DNA of 64,000 bases from Lacibacter sediminis (GCF_014168535.1 NZ_CP060007.1:868001-932000); one strand, 5' to 3'. Shown: positions 20,682-30,002, numbered from the stretch's first letter. The notes: generated by a model not told the origin, from the sequence alone. Program-made: numbers and translations.

Positions 20682-20710
20682 GCCAACTGATTACAGTTGG
20701 CTTCTTTATT
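20682..20710 (+). terminator. Intrinsic terminator after the DUF1080 gene
   Basis: Perfect 8-bp stem GCCAACTG / CAGTTGGC with loop ATTA, preceded by an A-rich run and followed by TTCTTTATTTT. It lies 60 bases downstream of the DUF1080 stop and could act on both strands between the convergent genes. Confidence 0.8.
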
Positions 20711-20721
20711 TTAATAAATTA

Positions 20722-20760
20722 TTCGTCGCTTGTAATCGTCCGACGAGGGCGTCTGACGAA
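20722..20760 (-). repeat. Palindromic TTCGTC-GACGAA element, copy A
   Basis: A 39-base element bounded by TTCGTC and GACGAA, with inner complementary GTCC/GGAC and GTC/GAC pieces. On the gene strand it begins 2 bases after the stop codon of the oxidoreductase at 20763-22175. Related elements follow two other minus-strand genes (copies B at 57268 and C at 59124). No T-run follows, so it is not a classical intrinsic terminator. Confidence 0.65.
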
Positions 20761-20762
20761 AG

Positions 20763-22175
20763 TTATACTTTATAATACTGCTCCCAACCTTTCCTCGGCG
20801 GAGGCCCGATCAATAATTCATTTGCCCGCTTACTGCTTGTGATGATCTTCTTGTTTCTGTCGAATACAATTTTTTCACCTGTCCATTGAGCCAATACACC
20901 CAAACAGAATACCTGGCTTAATGGTCCTGCAATCGCAAATGATGATCTTGTTTTCTCTTCGCCTTTACATGCTTTCAGGAAGTTTGCAAAGTGATTCGAA
21001 GGAGTTGTTGGAACAGTTGGCAACTTCGACGCCATTTCTTTTGCTTTCTCTTCCGGTATAATGGAGAGTGTGCTGCCATGTGAACCACCTTTGAACGTTA
21101 GATCCTTGCTGTAAATAATTTTACCGGGATTCAATTTCGCAGGTTGCATTGCACCCGTACTTGGTGGTGGAATGTTGGGATCAAGTCCCTGCACACCATA
21201 TCCGGCAGGTATTGGTGGAAGATTATCTAACCCATCATACCATTTTATTTCTACTGGCGGCATTGCGCCACGTTTTGGAAATTTGAAGGAAAGTGTGGTT
21301 GACATTGGATAGAAGAAATTATTATGTCCATCTAATCTCAACGGATCAACTTCATATGGTAAGCCAAGATCAAGAAACTCATGTGCTGTATCAAGAATAT
21401 GTGCACCCCAATCGCCCAACGCACCCATACCAAAATCGAACCAGCAACGCCATTGTCCGTTCACAAAATCTTTATTGAACTGGTGTCCTTGTGTTTGCAT
21501 TTGCCAAACATCCCAATCGAGTGTTGATGGAATTGGTTCTGCCGCAGGAAACGAAGTGATCTTCGGATTCCATCCATGCCAGCGTCTTGCCGAGTTCATA
21601 TGAGCAGTGATGGCTGTTACATCTTTAATGATGCCTGCTTCTTTCCATGTTTTGAATTGAAAGTAGTTTGCTTCTGAATGTCCCTGGTTGCCCATCTGGG
21701 TTACAACCTTCGGATGTTTTGCAGCAGCTTTCATCATCAACTCTACTTCCTGGAAAGTTCTGGCCATCGGTTTTTCAACATACACATGCTTGCCAAGACC
21801 AATCGCCATCATTGTTATGGGGAAGTGAGAAAAATCGGGAGTTCCAATTGAAACAGCTTCGATCTGGTTACCCATTTTATCGAACATCTGCCTGAAGTCT
21901 TTGAAGCGTGGTACATTGGGAAACTGTTTTAAAATAGCCAATGTGTGCGGCGCTTCCATATCCACATCACAAAGCGCAACGATATTAGCCAGGCCGGTAT
22001 CGTATAACGCTTTTATAATTTCAGCACCACGGTTGCCAATACCAACACAAGCGAGGTTTACTTTATCAGCTCCTGCAAAGCTTCGTCCCATTAATAAACC
22101 GGGTGTTGCTGCAGCCGCAGATGCCAAAAGTGCATCTCTTAAAAATTTTCTTCTTGAATAATTATTAACAGACAT
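20763..22175 (-). CDS. Tat-exported Gfo/Idh/MocA oxidoreductase
   Basis: Second exported Gfo/Idh/MocA oxidoreductase, 470 residues, with Tat signal SRRKFLRDALLASAAAATPG. The cofactor motif is VNLACVGIGNRGAEI near residue 38, the catalytic lysine in HVYVEKPMAR near residue 132, and an active-site region GALGDWGAHILDTAHEF near residue 252. It is longer than the copy at 18037, with an extra C-terminal part (residues about 320-400) rich in proline and glycine as in the Bacteroidota and Planctomycetes subfamily. It is convergent with the DUF1080 gene. A role in oxidising or reducing sugars at C3 together with that protein is inferred from context. Confidence 0.9.
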   Translation of the reverse strand: MSVNNYSRRKFLRDALLASAAAATPGLLMGRSFAGADKVNLACVGIGNRGAEIIKALYDTGLANIVALCDVDMEAPHTLAILKQFPNVPRFKDFRQMFDKMGNQIEAVSIGTPDFSHFPITMMAIGLGKHVYVEKPMARTFQEVELMMKAAAKHPKVVTQMGNQGHSEANYFQFKTWKEAGIIKDVTAITAHMNSARRWHGWNPKITSFPAAEPIPSTLDWDVWQMQTQGHQFNKDFVNGQWRCWFDFGMGALGDWGAHILDTAHEFLDLGLPYEVDPLRLDGHNNFFYPMSTTLSFKFPKRGAMPPVEIKWYDGLDNLPPIPAGYGVQGLDPNIPPPSTGAMQPAKLNPGKIIYSKDLTFKGGSHGSTLSIIPEEKAKEMASKLPTVPTTPSNHFANFLKACKGEEKTRSSFAIAGPLSQVFCLGVLAQWTGEKIVFDRNKKIITSSKRANELLIGPPPRKGWEQYYKV

Positions 22176-22422
22176 GGTTCAATCGATTTGTTTTTATGAC
22201 AGGAATTGTTGTGCTTAAAGATAGGCAATAATGAAATTGAGAAAAGCGAACGCTCAATCGTTTGCCTGCTGAATTTTCCGCTCGTGTAAAGGATAAGCTG
22301 CCATTGGTTCGTCTTTGCTTAAATTTGCTGCTTCCCCGGGAAACATCTGAGCTCTGCACCCATGTATATGTCCCGTGAAAGCCTTCTCCTGCTGCAAACC
22401 GGAATTAAAAGTTGGAACAATT

Positions 22423-23652
22423 ATGAGTAAAAATGAACGGCTGATCATTATTTTGCTGGCATCGATCAATTTCACCCACATCCTTGATTTTATGATCATG
22501 ATGCCATTGGGAAATTACCTGATGCCTTATTTCAAACTATCACCACAGCAATTCACCTTTCTTGTTGGTGCATATACATTGACCGCAGGTATCTCAGGTT
22601 TTGCAGCGGCGTTTTTTGTGAATCGCTATGATCGTAAAAAAGTGTTGTTGTATGGCTACACAGGATTCTTACTTGGTACGATTGCCTGTGGTATTGCACC
22701 GAGTTATGAATTATTATTAGCAGCAAGGGTATTGGCCGGTTTGTTTGGCGGGTTGATTGGTGCACAGGTATTATCCATCGTTGCTGATCTTATTCCTTAT
22801 GAAAGGAGAGGAGCAGCCATGGGTGCTATCATGAGTGCATTTGCAATGGCTTCCACATTTGGTGTTCCATTTTCTTTATACCTCGCAAATATTTTCAGCT
22901 GGCATGCGCCATTTCTGTTAGTTGGTATTTTAGGAATTGTGATCATTCCATTGGTGTGGAAACTTGTGCCGCCCATGAGTGGACATATACAGGAAGAGAA
23001 TGGAAAACGAATTGATGTATTGATGGCTGTTGTTCAAAATCCTACACAGCGCTTAGCATTATTATTTTCCTGTTTGATCATGATGGGGCATTTTCTCATC
23101 ATCCCTTTTATTAATCCATATATGGAGTTTAATAATGGCTATCCCAAATCCATTACACCAATGATCTATCTCGTTGGCGGTATTTCTTCATTTTTTGCAG
23201 CAAATATTCTTGGTCGTATTGCTGATAAATACGGGAAGCTGCAGGTGTTTTCTGTGTCGGTATTAGTATCACTGTTTTTTGTTTGGTTGATAACGAATCT
23301 GCCACCTGTTCATTTTGTGTTGGCATTAGCGATGTTTGGTATATGGTTTATACTGGCAACGGGTCGTGGTGTATCGGCTCAGGCAATGATCAGTAATGTG
23401 GTTGATCCAAAACAACGTGGAAGTTTTATGAGTTTCAACAGCAGTGTGCAGCAATTAGGAACTGCAGCTGCATCATTTATTTCAGGGATCATTGTTGTGC
23501 AAGGTCCGGGAGGCAAGATATTGCGCTATGAATGGCTGGGCTACCTGAGTATTGTGATCTTGCTGATTTGCTTTTTCCTTGCGAGAAGATTGTTTCGTAA
23601 AATGCAGAACCAGCCACTTGTACAAACAGCGATGCCTTTGCAGGAAGCATAG
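22423..23652 (+). CDS. MFS transporter
   Basis: Major facilitator superfamily transporter of 409 residues with about 12 membrane helices. The start at 22423 opens MSKNERLIIILLASINFTHILDF, directly into helix 1; an upstream GTG at 22375 would add 16 residues lacking family character. A helix 2-3 loop motif is seen as NRYDRKKVLLYGY near residue 70 (the G-x-x-x-D-R-x-G-R-K/R type) and a related one as GRIADKYGKLQ near residue 265. It resembles the sugar-efflux and drug-efflux branch (DHA1). It stands alone between a divergently oriented oxidoreductase and a glycosyltransferase gene 63 bases downstream. Confidence 0.88.
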   Translation: MSKNERLIIILLASINFTHILDFMIMMPLGNYLMPYFKLSPQQFTFLVGAYTLTAGISGFAAAFFVNRYDRKKVLLYGYTGFLLGTIACGIAPSYELLLAARVLAGLFGGLIGAQVLSIVADLIPYERRGAAMGAIMSAFAMASTFGVPFSLYLANIFSWHAPFLLVGILGIVIIPLVWKLVPPMSGHIQEENGKRIDVLMAVVQNPTQRLALLFSCLIMMGHFLIIPFINPYMEFNNGYPKSITPMIYLVGGISSFFAANILGRIADKYGKLQVFSVSVLVSLFFVWLITNLPPVHFVLALAMFGIWFILATGRGVSAQAMISNVVDPKQRGSFMSFNSSVQQLGTAAASFISGIIVVQGPGGKILRYEWLGYLSIVILLICFFLARRLFRKMQNQPLVQTAMPLQEA

Positions 23653-23715
23653 ATTTTTCCTTCTTCAGCCAAGGAATTCTGTAATCTTGCAACTTAATTG
23701 GAACAGACCAACTAC

Positions 23716-24438
23716 ATGACAGCAAACATTCATAAACTTTCGATTGTAATCCCCGCTTATAATGAAGCAAGAACCATTCACATGATCCTTGATAAGATCA
23801 GTGCTGTGCAATTGCTCAACAATATTGAAAAGGAAGTGATCATTGTTAATGATTGCAGCAGCGATGATACCAAGGGCGCCATTGAGCGTTATATGCAACA
23901 ATCAACACTGCCCATTGTGTTATACAATCATGAAATGAACAAAGGCAAAGGTGCTGCATTACATACAGGCATTAAACAAGCCACCGGTGAATTGGTGGTG
24001 ATACAGGATGCCGATCTGGAATATGATCCGCAGGAATTTAATGTGTTGCTGAAACCGGTGCTTGATGGTTTTGCTGACGTAGTGTATGGTTCACGTTTTA
24101 TGGGTGGCAATCCTCACCGTATTTTATTCTTCTGGCACAGCATCGGTAATAAAGTACTCACCACATTATCAAACATGTTTACTAATCTGAACTTAACAGA
24201 TATGGAAACCTGTTATAAATTATTCCGTCGTGAGATCATTCAAAAAATTGATCTGAAGGAAACACGTTTTGGTTTTGAACCGGAAGTAACAGCGAAAATT
24301 TCACGCCAACCCGATATTCGTATTTACGAAGTGGGTATTTCTTATTACGGCCGTACTTATGCCGAAGGAAAGAAGATCAACTGGAAAGATGGATTCCGTG
24401 CTATCTGGTGTATTATGAAATACAATTTGTTCCGATAG
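23716..24438 (+). CDS. Family 2 glycosyltransferase (dolichol-phosphate mannosyltransferase-like)
   Basis: Cytoplasmic GT-A glycosyltransferase of 240 residues. Motifs: LSIVIPAYNEARTIHMIL near residue 9, the nucleotide-binding VNDCSSDDT near residue 48, the metal-binding D-x-D-like VIQDADLEYDPQEF near residue 94 and DMETCYKLFRR near residue 163, which is typical of DPM1/polyprenyl-phosphate hexose synthases. It lacks C-terminal membrane helices. The product, a polyprenyl-phosphate sugar, is the kind of donor used by the GT39-type enzyme encoded convergently at 24545, which suggests a joint function in glycan or lipid A modification; that link is inference. TTG 23698 is an alternative start, but ATG 23716 fits better. 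Confidence 0.88.
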   Translation: MTANIHKLSIVIPAYNEARTIHMILDKISAVQLLNNIEKEVIIVNDCSSDDTKGAIERYMQQSTLPIVLYNHEMNKGKGAALHTGIKQATGELVVIQDADLEYDPQEFNVLLKPVLDGFADVVYGSRFMGGNPHRILFFWHSIGNKVLTTLSNMFTNLNLTDMETCYKLFRREIIQKIDLKETRFGFEPEVTAKISRQPDIRIYEVGISYYGRTYAEGKKINWKDGFRAIWCIMKYNLFR

Positions 24439-24475
24439 AGTTTTTGGCGCTGAGAAATGAGAGCGCAAAGACAAC

Positions 24476-24495
24476 CGCAGAGTTTTTACTCTGCG
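24476..24495. terminator. Hairpin between convergent glycosyltransferase genes
   Basis: Perfect 8-bp stem CGCAGAGT / ACTCTGCG with loop TTTT, within a stretch holding a further CTCTGCG copy at 24516-24522. It lies between convergent genes and may terminate either, but lacks a long T-run. The CTCTGCG units also suggest a degenerate spacer repeat. Confidence 0.5.
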
Positions 24496-24544
24496 TTCAG
24501 TTCCTTATCTTCTTTCTCTGCGACGAAAAATTGCTAACGGCTTC

Positions 24545-26200
24545 TTACAGCATCTTCACCACATAATATTTTTTGCACTGTTCATCTCTTGTATTCTTGT
24601 TGAGGAATTTCCCTGACAATGAGGTTACATGGTAATCCAGCCCTTCTTTTTCGATTACATGTAGTTTGCCGCTTTGTTGTATTTCTTTTAACCCTTCGTC
24701 GGAAGTATACAGGTAAGTGCCTGTTGTTGCCTGGTCAATCGAATCAATCTTGCTGATAATGTTCTTCGCATAGAAGTGAATCGCTTTGCCACTGCCCGTA
24801 AACTTATAGAAGAAAAATTTATCAGCAGGAATTTTCTGATCAAAGATATAGCGCCCCACAACATTACCCGATTGGTATTGCAGCAACTGCGGATAAAACC
24901 AGGAACTTAGAAAAATATTTAATCCAACGATCAACGCAAGTGAAACGGTGATGAGTTTTTTGTTGACCTGTTTACTCATTAACAGAAAGATTGCCACAAT
25001 AAGACTGATAACAGGAATGACCCACGGCCAAACAGATGTTGATGGAAAACTATACAAAAGAATCATTGCTGGAGCTACCACTAAAGCCGTACATACGATC
25101 CATTGAATGGGTGTAAGAATGTTACGTAACAGCGGCAGCTTCTTCTCCCAAAATAATCGATACATCATTTTTGTGGTGATGATGGCGATGAATGGCAACA
25201 CTACATAGATATAGTGCGGCAGTTGATATTTTGAAATGCCCAATGAACAATAGCTGAGAATAAAACCACCTGTTGTTAAGAACTCTTCATTCCTGCCAAC
25301 AAATAAACGGTTACGGATGATTCGGATAATTTCATAAACAAGACCAGCAACAAAGAACAAGGTCCAGGGTAACATGCCCCACAATAAATTCTCAAACAGA
25401 AAACTGAATGGTGCATTATTGTTCCAGACATTTTCGCCGGTAATACGACCAAAGCTTTGTGTCCAGTAAAAGAATTTTAATCCAGATACATTTTTCAAAC
25501 CATTTACTGTCTTCTCTGGATGCAAATCGAACTGTTGATACAAACCGATGCTCATTGGTATCAATACAATTGCAATCACCAATATGCCCAACAGGTAAAT
25601 CGGTTGAAAGATTTGTTTCCATTCACGCTTCAATACAAAATGACTGCCGAATGCAAAGATGGGAACAAACAATGCAATAGGTCCTTTCGTCACCATACCA
25701 GCACCAATAGCGGCTGCACCTAAAATAAAATGAAGAATCTTTTTTGATTTATACCATTCGGCCAATTGCCACATGGCAATAATTACCCAGCTCATTAAAA
25801 TGGTATCGGTACGGATATCGCTGGTGATCAGGAATATTGCCTGGCATGTTGCAAGCACAGCAGCAGACAGCAGGGCAACTGTTTTATCGTAAAACAGTTT
25901 TGCAAAACGAAACGTTCCAAAAACAGCGAAGATGGCAAAGAGGATCGAAGGGAATTTATATCCAAGATTATTCTCGCCAAATATTTTCATGGATACTGCC
26001 GAAGCCCAAAACAGGAAAGGAGGTTTGTCTAAATATTCTTTTCCTTGCTCATACACCTGCAGGTAACTGCCACTTGCTTTCATTTCACGGCTGATGCCAG
26101 CGTATTGTGATGCATCTACATCCATCGTATCAACGCCAACGCCTATAAAATAAACGGCACAGATAAGTGCAAATAACAGCAGAATATTTTTTCTTTCCAT
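24545..26200 (-). CDS. GT39-type (ArnT/PMT-like) membrane glycosyltransferase
   Basis: Polytopic glycosyltransferase of 551 residues, about 12 membrane helices in the N-terminal 420 residues and a soluble C-terminal domain. The conserved acidic motif appears as VDTMDVDASQYAGISREM near residue 23 and the aromatic loop as YLDKPPFLFWASA near residue 56, both hallmarks of the ArnT/PMT superfamily, which transfers sugars from a polyprenyl-phosphate donor at the periplasmic face. It is convergent with the GT2 gene likely to make such a donor. The target could be lipid A, protein or envelope glycan. The intergenic region to the divergent methyltransferase gene is only 46 bases. Confidence 0.88.
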   Translation of the reverse strand: MERKNILLLFALICAVYFIGVGVDTMDVDASQYAGISREMKASGSYLQVYEQGKEYLDKPPFLFWASAVSMKIFGENNLGYKFPSILFAIFAVFGTFRFAKLFYDKTVALLSAAVLATCQAIFLITSDIRTDTILMSWVIIAMWQLAEWYKSKKILHFILGAAAIGAGMVTKGPIALFVPIFAFGSHFVLKREWKQIFQPIYLLGILVIAIVLIPMSIGLYQQFDLHPEKTVNGLKNVSGLKFFYWTQSFGRITGENVWNNNAPFSFLFENLLWGMLPWTLFFVAGLVYEIIRIIRNRLFVGRNEEFLTTGGFILSYCSLGISKYQLPHYIYVVLPFIAIITTKMMYRLFWEKKLPLLRNILTPIQWIVCTALVVAPAMILLYSFPSTSVWPWVIPVISLIVAIFLLMSKQVNKKLITVSLALIVGLNIFLSSWFYPQLLQYQSGNVVGRYIFDQKIPADKFFFYKFTGSGKAIHFYAKNIISKIDSIDQATTGTYLYTSDEGLKEIQQSGKLHVIEKEGLDYHVTSLSGKFLNKNTRDEQCKKYYVVKML

Positions 26201-26246
26201 GTACAGGTAAAGTTAGGAGTTGAGTGTTATTTTTAACGCATAACAC

Positions 26247-26966
26247 ATGAAGGATATTCATTCACTTGAGCGTATTGTTCCCGACGAAATGAACAATGCT
26301 GTTCAATGGTCGGCCGAAACATTGGAGCTTCACATGGAGCGTTACCGATTTGCATCTTCTCATATAAAGGGCGGTGCAGTACTGGATATGGCTTGTGGTG
26401 TAGGCTACGGGGCATATTTACTGGCGGGCAGTGCTGCTGTGGAATCAATTACGGCAGTTGATATTGATGCAGATTGTATAGCGTATGCCCGGCAGCGTTA
26501 TAACCATCCTCGGATCAGTTTTTTGCAGGCCGATGCGACAAGGTTTGATGATGGCCGCAAGTTCGATAGTATTGTGTCGTTGGAAACAATTGAACACCTG
26601 CCGGATACGCAACTTTTTTTAACGCATCTGTATCAATTGCTCATTAGCAATGGGCTGTTGATTTGTTCAGTGCCTGTTACACCATCTGTTGATGCGAATC
26701 CATATCACCTGCACGATTTTACAGAAAAGCAATTTTTGCGGTTATTAATCAAAGCAGGGTTTTCAATTGAAGAAAAAATGATACAGGTACAACCTTTTTC
26801 GCCTGTTCAGGTGCTCGATAAAAAAGAAAAACGTACGGAGAGTTTAAGAAAGAACCTGCCATTTTATTATTTATCTCATCCAATGGCTTTAATTAAACGA
26901 ATCGTATCAACCATGCGTTACGGGTTTACGAACAGATACCTGGTTGTTTGTTGCAGAAAGAAATAA
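26247..26966 (+). CDS. Class I SAM-dependent methyltransferase
   Basis: Cytoplasmic methyltransferase of 239 residues. Motif I is VLDMACGVGYGAYLL near residue 47, the adenosine-binding acidic end of strand 2 is AVDIDAD near residue 70, and motif IV-like SLETIEHLPDTQLF lies near residue 110. It belongs to the broad Methyltransf_11/23 group seen in O- and C-methylation of sugars, quinones and small molecules. The N-terminus carries LERIVPDEM, a start common to sugar and lipid-linked methyltransferases of this group. Diverges from the GT39 gene over 46 bases; convergent with the aldo/keto reductase gene with no gap. Confidence 0.85.
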   Translation: MKDIHSLERIVPDEMNNAVQWSAETLELHMERYRFASSHIKGGAVLDMACGVGYGAYLLAGSAAVESITAVDIDADCIAYARQRYNHPRISFLQADATRFDDGRKFDSIVSLETIEHLPDTQLFLTHLYQLLISNGLLICSVPVTPSVDANPYHLHDFTEKQFLRLLIKAGFSIEEKMIQVQPFSPVQVLDKKEKRTESLRKNLPFYYLSHPMALIKRIVSTMRYGFTNRYLVVCCRKK

Positions 26967-27845
26967 TCAGGCTACTTCTCTTCCCGTACTTGCCCGCCAC
27001 AACATAAACCATTCCTCACGTTCAAGTTTTAAAAGCGTTGCTGCAACTGCTGCATGTATACGTTCAATTTTTGAAGTACCTAATACCGGTAATATGTTTG
27101 TCGGGTGCGTCATTAGCCAGCTTAATAAAATTACATCAGCACCTGTTGCGTACTTTTCTGCAAGTATGTTGGCAACAGCAATGATGCGTTTGTTACGTTC
27201 ATCTTCATCGTCTTCAACAAATAAGTTGCCACCACCCATAGGACTCCATGCCATTGGGATCATGCCGTGTTGCTGACATTGATCCAATGTGCCATCACCA
27301 AAAGGTTCTAAATGCAGCAACGAACATTCAACCTGGTTAACAGAAACGGGGAAACGGCTTCTGAGCAGATCGACCTGCCATTTTCTGAAATTAGAAACGC
27401 CAAACTCCAATACTTTTCCTTGTTGTTTCAATTGTTCAAATGCTTTCGCCACTTCATCAGCATTAAAAAGAGGGTCGGGGCGATGAATCAATAAACAATC
27501 AATATAATCAGTGGATAGATTTTTTAATGATTGTTCAACCGATTCCATGATGTGTTCGTAAGAAGTGTCGTACGATTTTATTTTATGATGAGGACGATTC
27601 ACTGAAACTATTTGAATACCACATTTGGTAATGATCTGCATTTGTTGCCGCAAAGATGGCTGCTCTTTCAATACTTTTCCAAAATCTTCCTCAGTTGTAT
27701 AATCGCCATAAATATCAGCATGGTCGAATGTGGTAACACCAACTGCTATACAATCCTTGATCATTTGTTCAAATGAAGCTGTAGTAAACTTTGCTCCCCA
27801 AGCACCCCATTTCATGGTGCCGGCAATTACGTTTGAATAAATCAT
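26967..27845 (-). CDS. Aldo/keto reductase (YdhF-like)
   Basis: NADPH-dependent aldo/keto reductase of 292 residues, TIM barrel. The catalytic tetrad is visible: aspartate and tyrosine in TTFDHADIYGDY near residue 40, lysine in IITKCGIQ near residue 72, histidine in IDCLLIHRPDP near residue 120. GVSNFRKWQ and the C-terminal LPVLGTSKIERI phosphate-binding segment also match the YdhF branch. The substrate is an unknown carbonyl compound. Its start codon overlaps the stop of the upstream L,D-transpeptidase gene by 4 bases, so the two are translationally coupled, and its stop abuts the end of the convergent methyltransferase gene. Confidence 0.9.
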   Translation of the reverse strand: MIYSNVIAGTMKWGAWGAKFTTASFEQMIKDCIAVGVTTFDHADIYGDYTTEEDFGKVLKEQPSLRQQMQIITKCGIQIVSVNRPHHKIKSYDTSYEHIMESVEQSLKNLSTDYIDCLLIHRPDPLFNADEVAKAFEQLKQQGKVLEFGVSNFRKWQVDLLRSRFPVSVNQVECSLLHLEPFGDGTLDQCQQHGMIPMAWSPMGGGNLFVEDDEDERNKRIIAVANILAEKYATGADVILLSWLMTHPTNILPVLGTSKIERIHAAVAATLLKLEREEWFMLWRASTGREVA

Positions 27846-29476
27846 TTCAATTTCGAATTTTCGATGATCATTTCTGCTAATCGTCCATCACGTTTGTAAA
27901 TATCGTTACGAAGATTTAATCTGCCATCACGATCAACCCATGATGTGAAGTAAGCAATATATACAGGCACTGGCTTTTTGATTTTTACATATTGTTCTTT
28001 CTCGGCATTCATTGAAGAATCAATACGTGTTTCTGTCCATTCAGGTTGATGGCGCAACACATAAATGGCCAAACGTCTCGGATCTTCCACACGAATACAT
28101 CCATGACTGAAAGCACGCTTATCCTGGCTGAACAATGATTTTGATGGCGTATCGTGCAGGTAAATGCTGTGACTGTTGGGGAACAAGAACTTCACCTTGC
28201 CTAATGCATTCCATGGGCCTGGCTTTTGCCGAACTGCATTACCGTTCCATTCCATGTGATTTCGTTCAAGGTAGTTTTTGTTTCTGCGGATGGCAGGAAG
28301 AATTTCATTCTTCATAATGCCCGGCGGAACATTCCAATAAGGACTGAACACCACATTATTCATCATGCCATTGAAAATAGCTGTTTTGTTTAGTGCGGTA
28401 CCAACAACAACGTTCATGCTCCACACCAATGAATCGTTTTCGTAAGCATGAAATTTATACTCAGGAATATTAATAACGATGTAGTCGGTTTTTAACGCAA
28501 CAGGCAACCAACGGCAACGTTCCATGTTCACGATGATCTGCTCAACACGTTTTGCCAACGGATAGTTGAGTTCTGCAAGCATGCTTGTGCCCACAATGCC
28601 ATCGTCTTTAATACCATATCGTTGTTGAAAATTCTTAACCGCATTCTCCAGCTCAATATCAAATACAGGTGATTGATTATTGCTTTTAAGATCACCAAGT
28701 AAATAAAGATGTTCCTTTATTTCAGGAATGATCTTGTTGCTGTCGTTCAGTCGGTACGATTTTTTATCTGCTTTGATCGGTTTCCACTTTCCGCTTTCTG
28801 CAAGTGCCCGGTATTTTTTCAGAAATGATTTTAATAAACCGTATTGACGGTACACGGGCTCTGTTTGCATGAATGCCGATGATGGCACTTCAAGCAGAGA
28901 GTCGAGAAAGGCTTCGTACGATAATTTCTTGCGGGGCAGATCCCAGTTGGTGGCACGCATGGCTTTTGCATCTAAGCCACTCCATATTTTCTTTGCATAA
29001 AAGAAATACTGTGCTGTAAGCATCAACTCGGCCGTACTGTTGGCTTTCTCCGTAAAACTTTCTGTCGAATCATTATCCATCAGTTTGTGAAACTCTTCTT
29101 CATACAATATTTGTACTGGTACACCTTCGTCAGAAATATTTTCGATCTTATTAAACAGGTTGCCTGCCTGTTCAATCATCCCCTTGTTATCAAACCAGGC
29201 GTAGGCAAATTTGCGATGACTGTAAAATGTCACCAGTTCTTTCTCATAAGGCTTCAGTTTCGGGTACTTGCTGAAGAAGGCAGGTATGGCAGTACTGTCG
29301 AATTTTAGTGTTGTTTGAGAACTGAAATTGCCGGGTAATGTAATGTCAGGTTGTGTTTTTGGAATAGTATCTGTTTTAAAGGCTTTGTCTTTTCCGTTAG
29401 ATGATTTGCAACCGGTAAAGCCAGCTATTACAACAGTAAGAAGTAAAGATGCAGAGCAAAGTGTTTTGAGGAGCAT
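27842..29476 (-). CDS. Lipoprotein L,D-transpeptidase (YcbB-like)
   Basis: Peptidoglycan L,D-transpeptidase of 544 residues in the large YcbB/LdtD-type architecture. The N-terminus is a lipoprotein signal with lipobox FTGC. An N-terminal scaffold domain (residues about 55-240) is followed by a peptidoglycan-binding domain (FQQRYGIKDDGIVGTSMLAEL near residue 292) and the YkuD catalytic domain from about residue 340, with the active-site motif FSHGCIRVEDPRR near residue 458 containing the catalytic cysteine. It would form 3-3 crosslinks or attach proteins to peptidoglycan in the periplasm. The downstream aldo/keto reductase overlaps by 4 bases. Length and motifs are complete. Confidence 0.92.
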   Translation of the reverse strand: MLLKTLCSASLLLTVVIAGFTGCKSSNGKDKAFKTDTIPKTQPDITLPGNFSSQTTLKFDSTAIPAFFSKYPKLKPYEKELVTFYSHRKFAYAWFDNKGMIEQAGNLFNKIENISDEGVPVQILYEEEFHKLMDNDSTESFTEKANSTAELMLTAQYFFYAKKIWSGLDAKAMRATNWDLPRKKLSYEAFLDSLLEVPSSAFMQTEPVYRQYGLLKSFLKKYRALAESGKWKPIKADKKSYRLNDSNKIIPEIKEHLYLLGDLKSNNQSPVFDIELENAVKNFQQRYGIKDDGIVGTSMLAELNYPLAKRVEQIIVNMERCRWLPVALKTDYIVINIPEYKFHAYENDSLVWSMNVVVGTALNKTAIFNGMMNNVVFSPYWNVPPGIMKNEILPAIRRNKNYLERNHMEWNGNAVRQKPGPWNALGKVKFLFPNSHSIYLHDTPSKSLFSQDKRAFSHGCIRVEDPRRLAIYVLRHQPEWTETRIDSSMNAEKEQYVKIKKPVPVYIAYFTSWVDRDGRLNLRNDIYKRDGRLAEMIIENSKLK

Positions 29477-29501
29477 TCGATCAGATTGATAGCATGAAAA
29501 T

Positions 29502-29529
29502 AAAAAAGTCCTGCTTAAAAAGCAGGACT
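29502..29529 (-). terminator. Terminator of the rpsF-rpsR-rplI operon
   Basis: Stem AGTCCTGCTT / AGCAGGACT with an A-rich loop; on the minus strand the hairpin is followed by a run of T (A-run at 29502-29507). It lies 23 bases past the rplI stop. Confidence 0.88.
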
Positions 29530-29552
29530 CATTATTTCGATCAAAAAAGAAA

Positions 29553-30002
29553 TTAAGCTTCAGCTACAATTTCGAGATCAATTTCAGCTTCGTTACCGTT
29601 AGCAAAATCAACTTTTGCTTTATAAGTACCGAGCTCTTTTACTTCGTCAGTCAGATGAATCTTACGACGGTCGATCTCATAACCTTTTTGCTCACGGATT
29701 GCACGTGCGATCATAACGGTTGTAACACTACCGAATATCTTACCGCTTGTACCTGTTTTAGCAGAAAGCTTAACAGGAGACTCAGTAAGTTTTGCAATTA
29801 CCGACTTGATTTCAGCCAACATTGCATCTTCTTTCTTCTTCTGTACTTTTAAACGCTCAGCCAATTGCTTTACGTTTGAAGGAGAAGCCTCAACAGCGAA
29901 TTTCTGAGGGATCAAAAAGTTACGGGCATAGCCGTTCTTAACTTTTACTACCTCGTTCTTACCGCCGAGTGTGTTTACATCCTGAATTAAAATAACTTCC
30001 AT
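29553..30002 (-). CDS. rplI: 50S ribosomal protein L9
   Basis: Ribosomal protein L9, 149 residues, which binds 23S rRNA domain V and projects from the large subunit. The start MEVILIQDVNTLGGKNEVV and the N-terminal motif VKVKNGYARNFLIPQKFA are standard, followed by the long connecting helix (KQLAERLKVQKKKEDA) and the C-terminal domain with KIFGSVTT. The frame extends 19 codons upstream, but those residues have no L9 character, so ATG at 30002 is used. It is the last gene of rpsF-rpsR-rplI; a 91-base gap separates it from rpsR and holds the palindrome CTGCATATGCAG. Confidence 0.97.
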   Translation of the reverse strand: MEVILIQDVNTLGGKNEVVKVKNGYARNFLIPQKFAVEASPSNVKQLAERLKVQKKKEDAMLAEIKSVIAKLTESPVKLSAKTGTSGKIFGSVTTVMIARAIREQKGYEIDRRKIHLTDEVKELGTYKAKVDFANGNEAEIDLEIVAEA

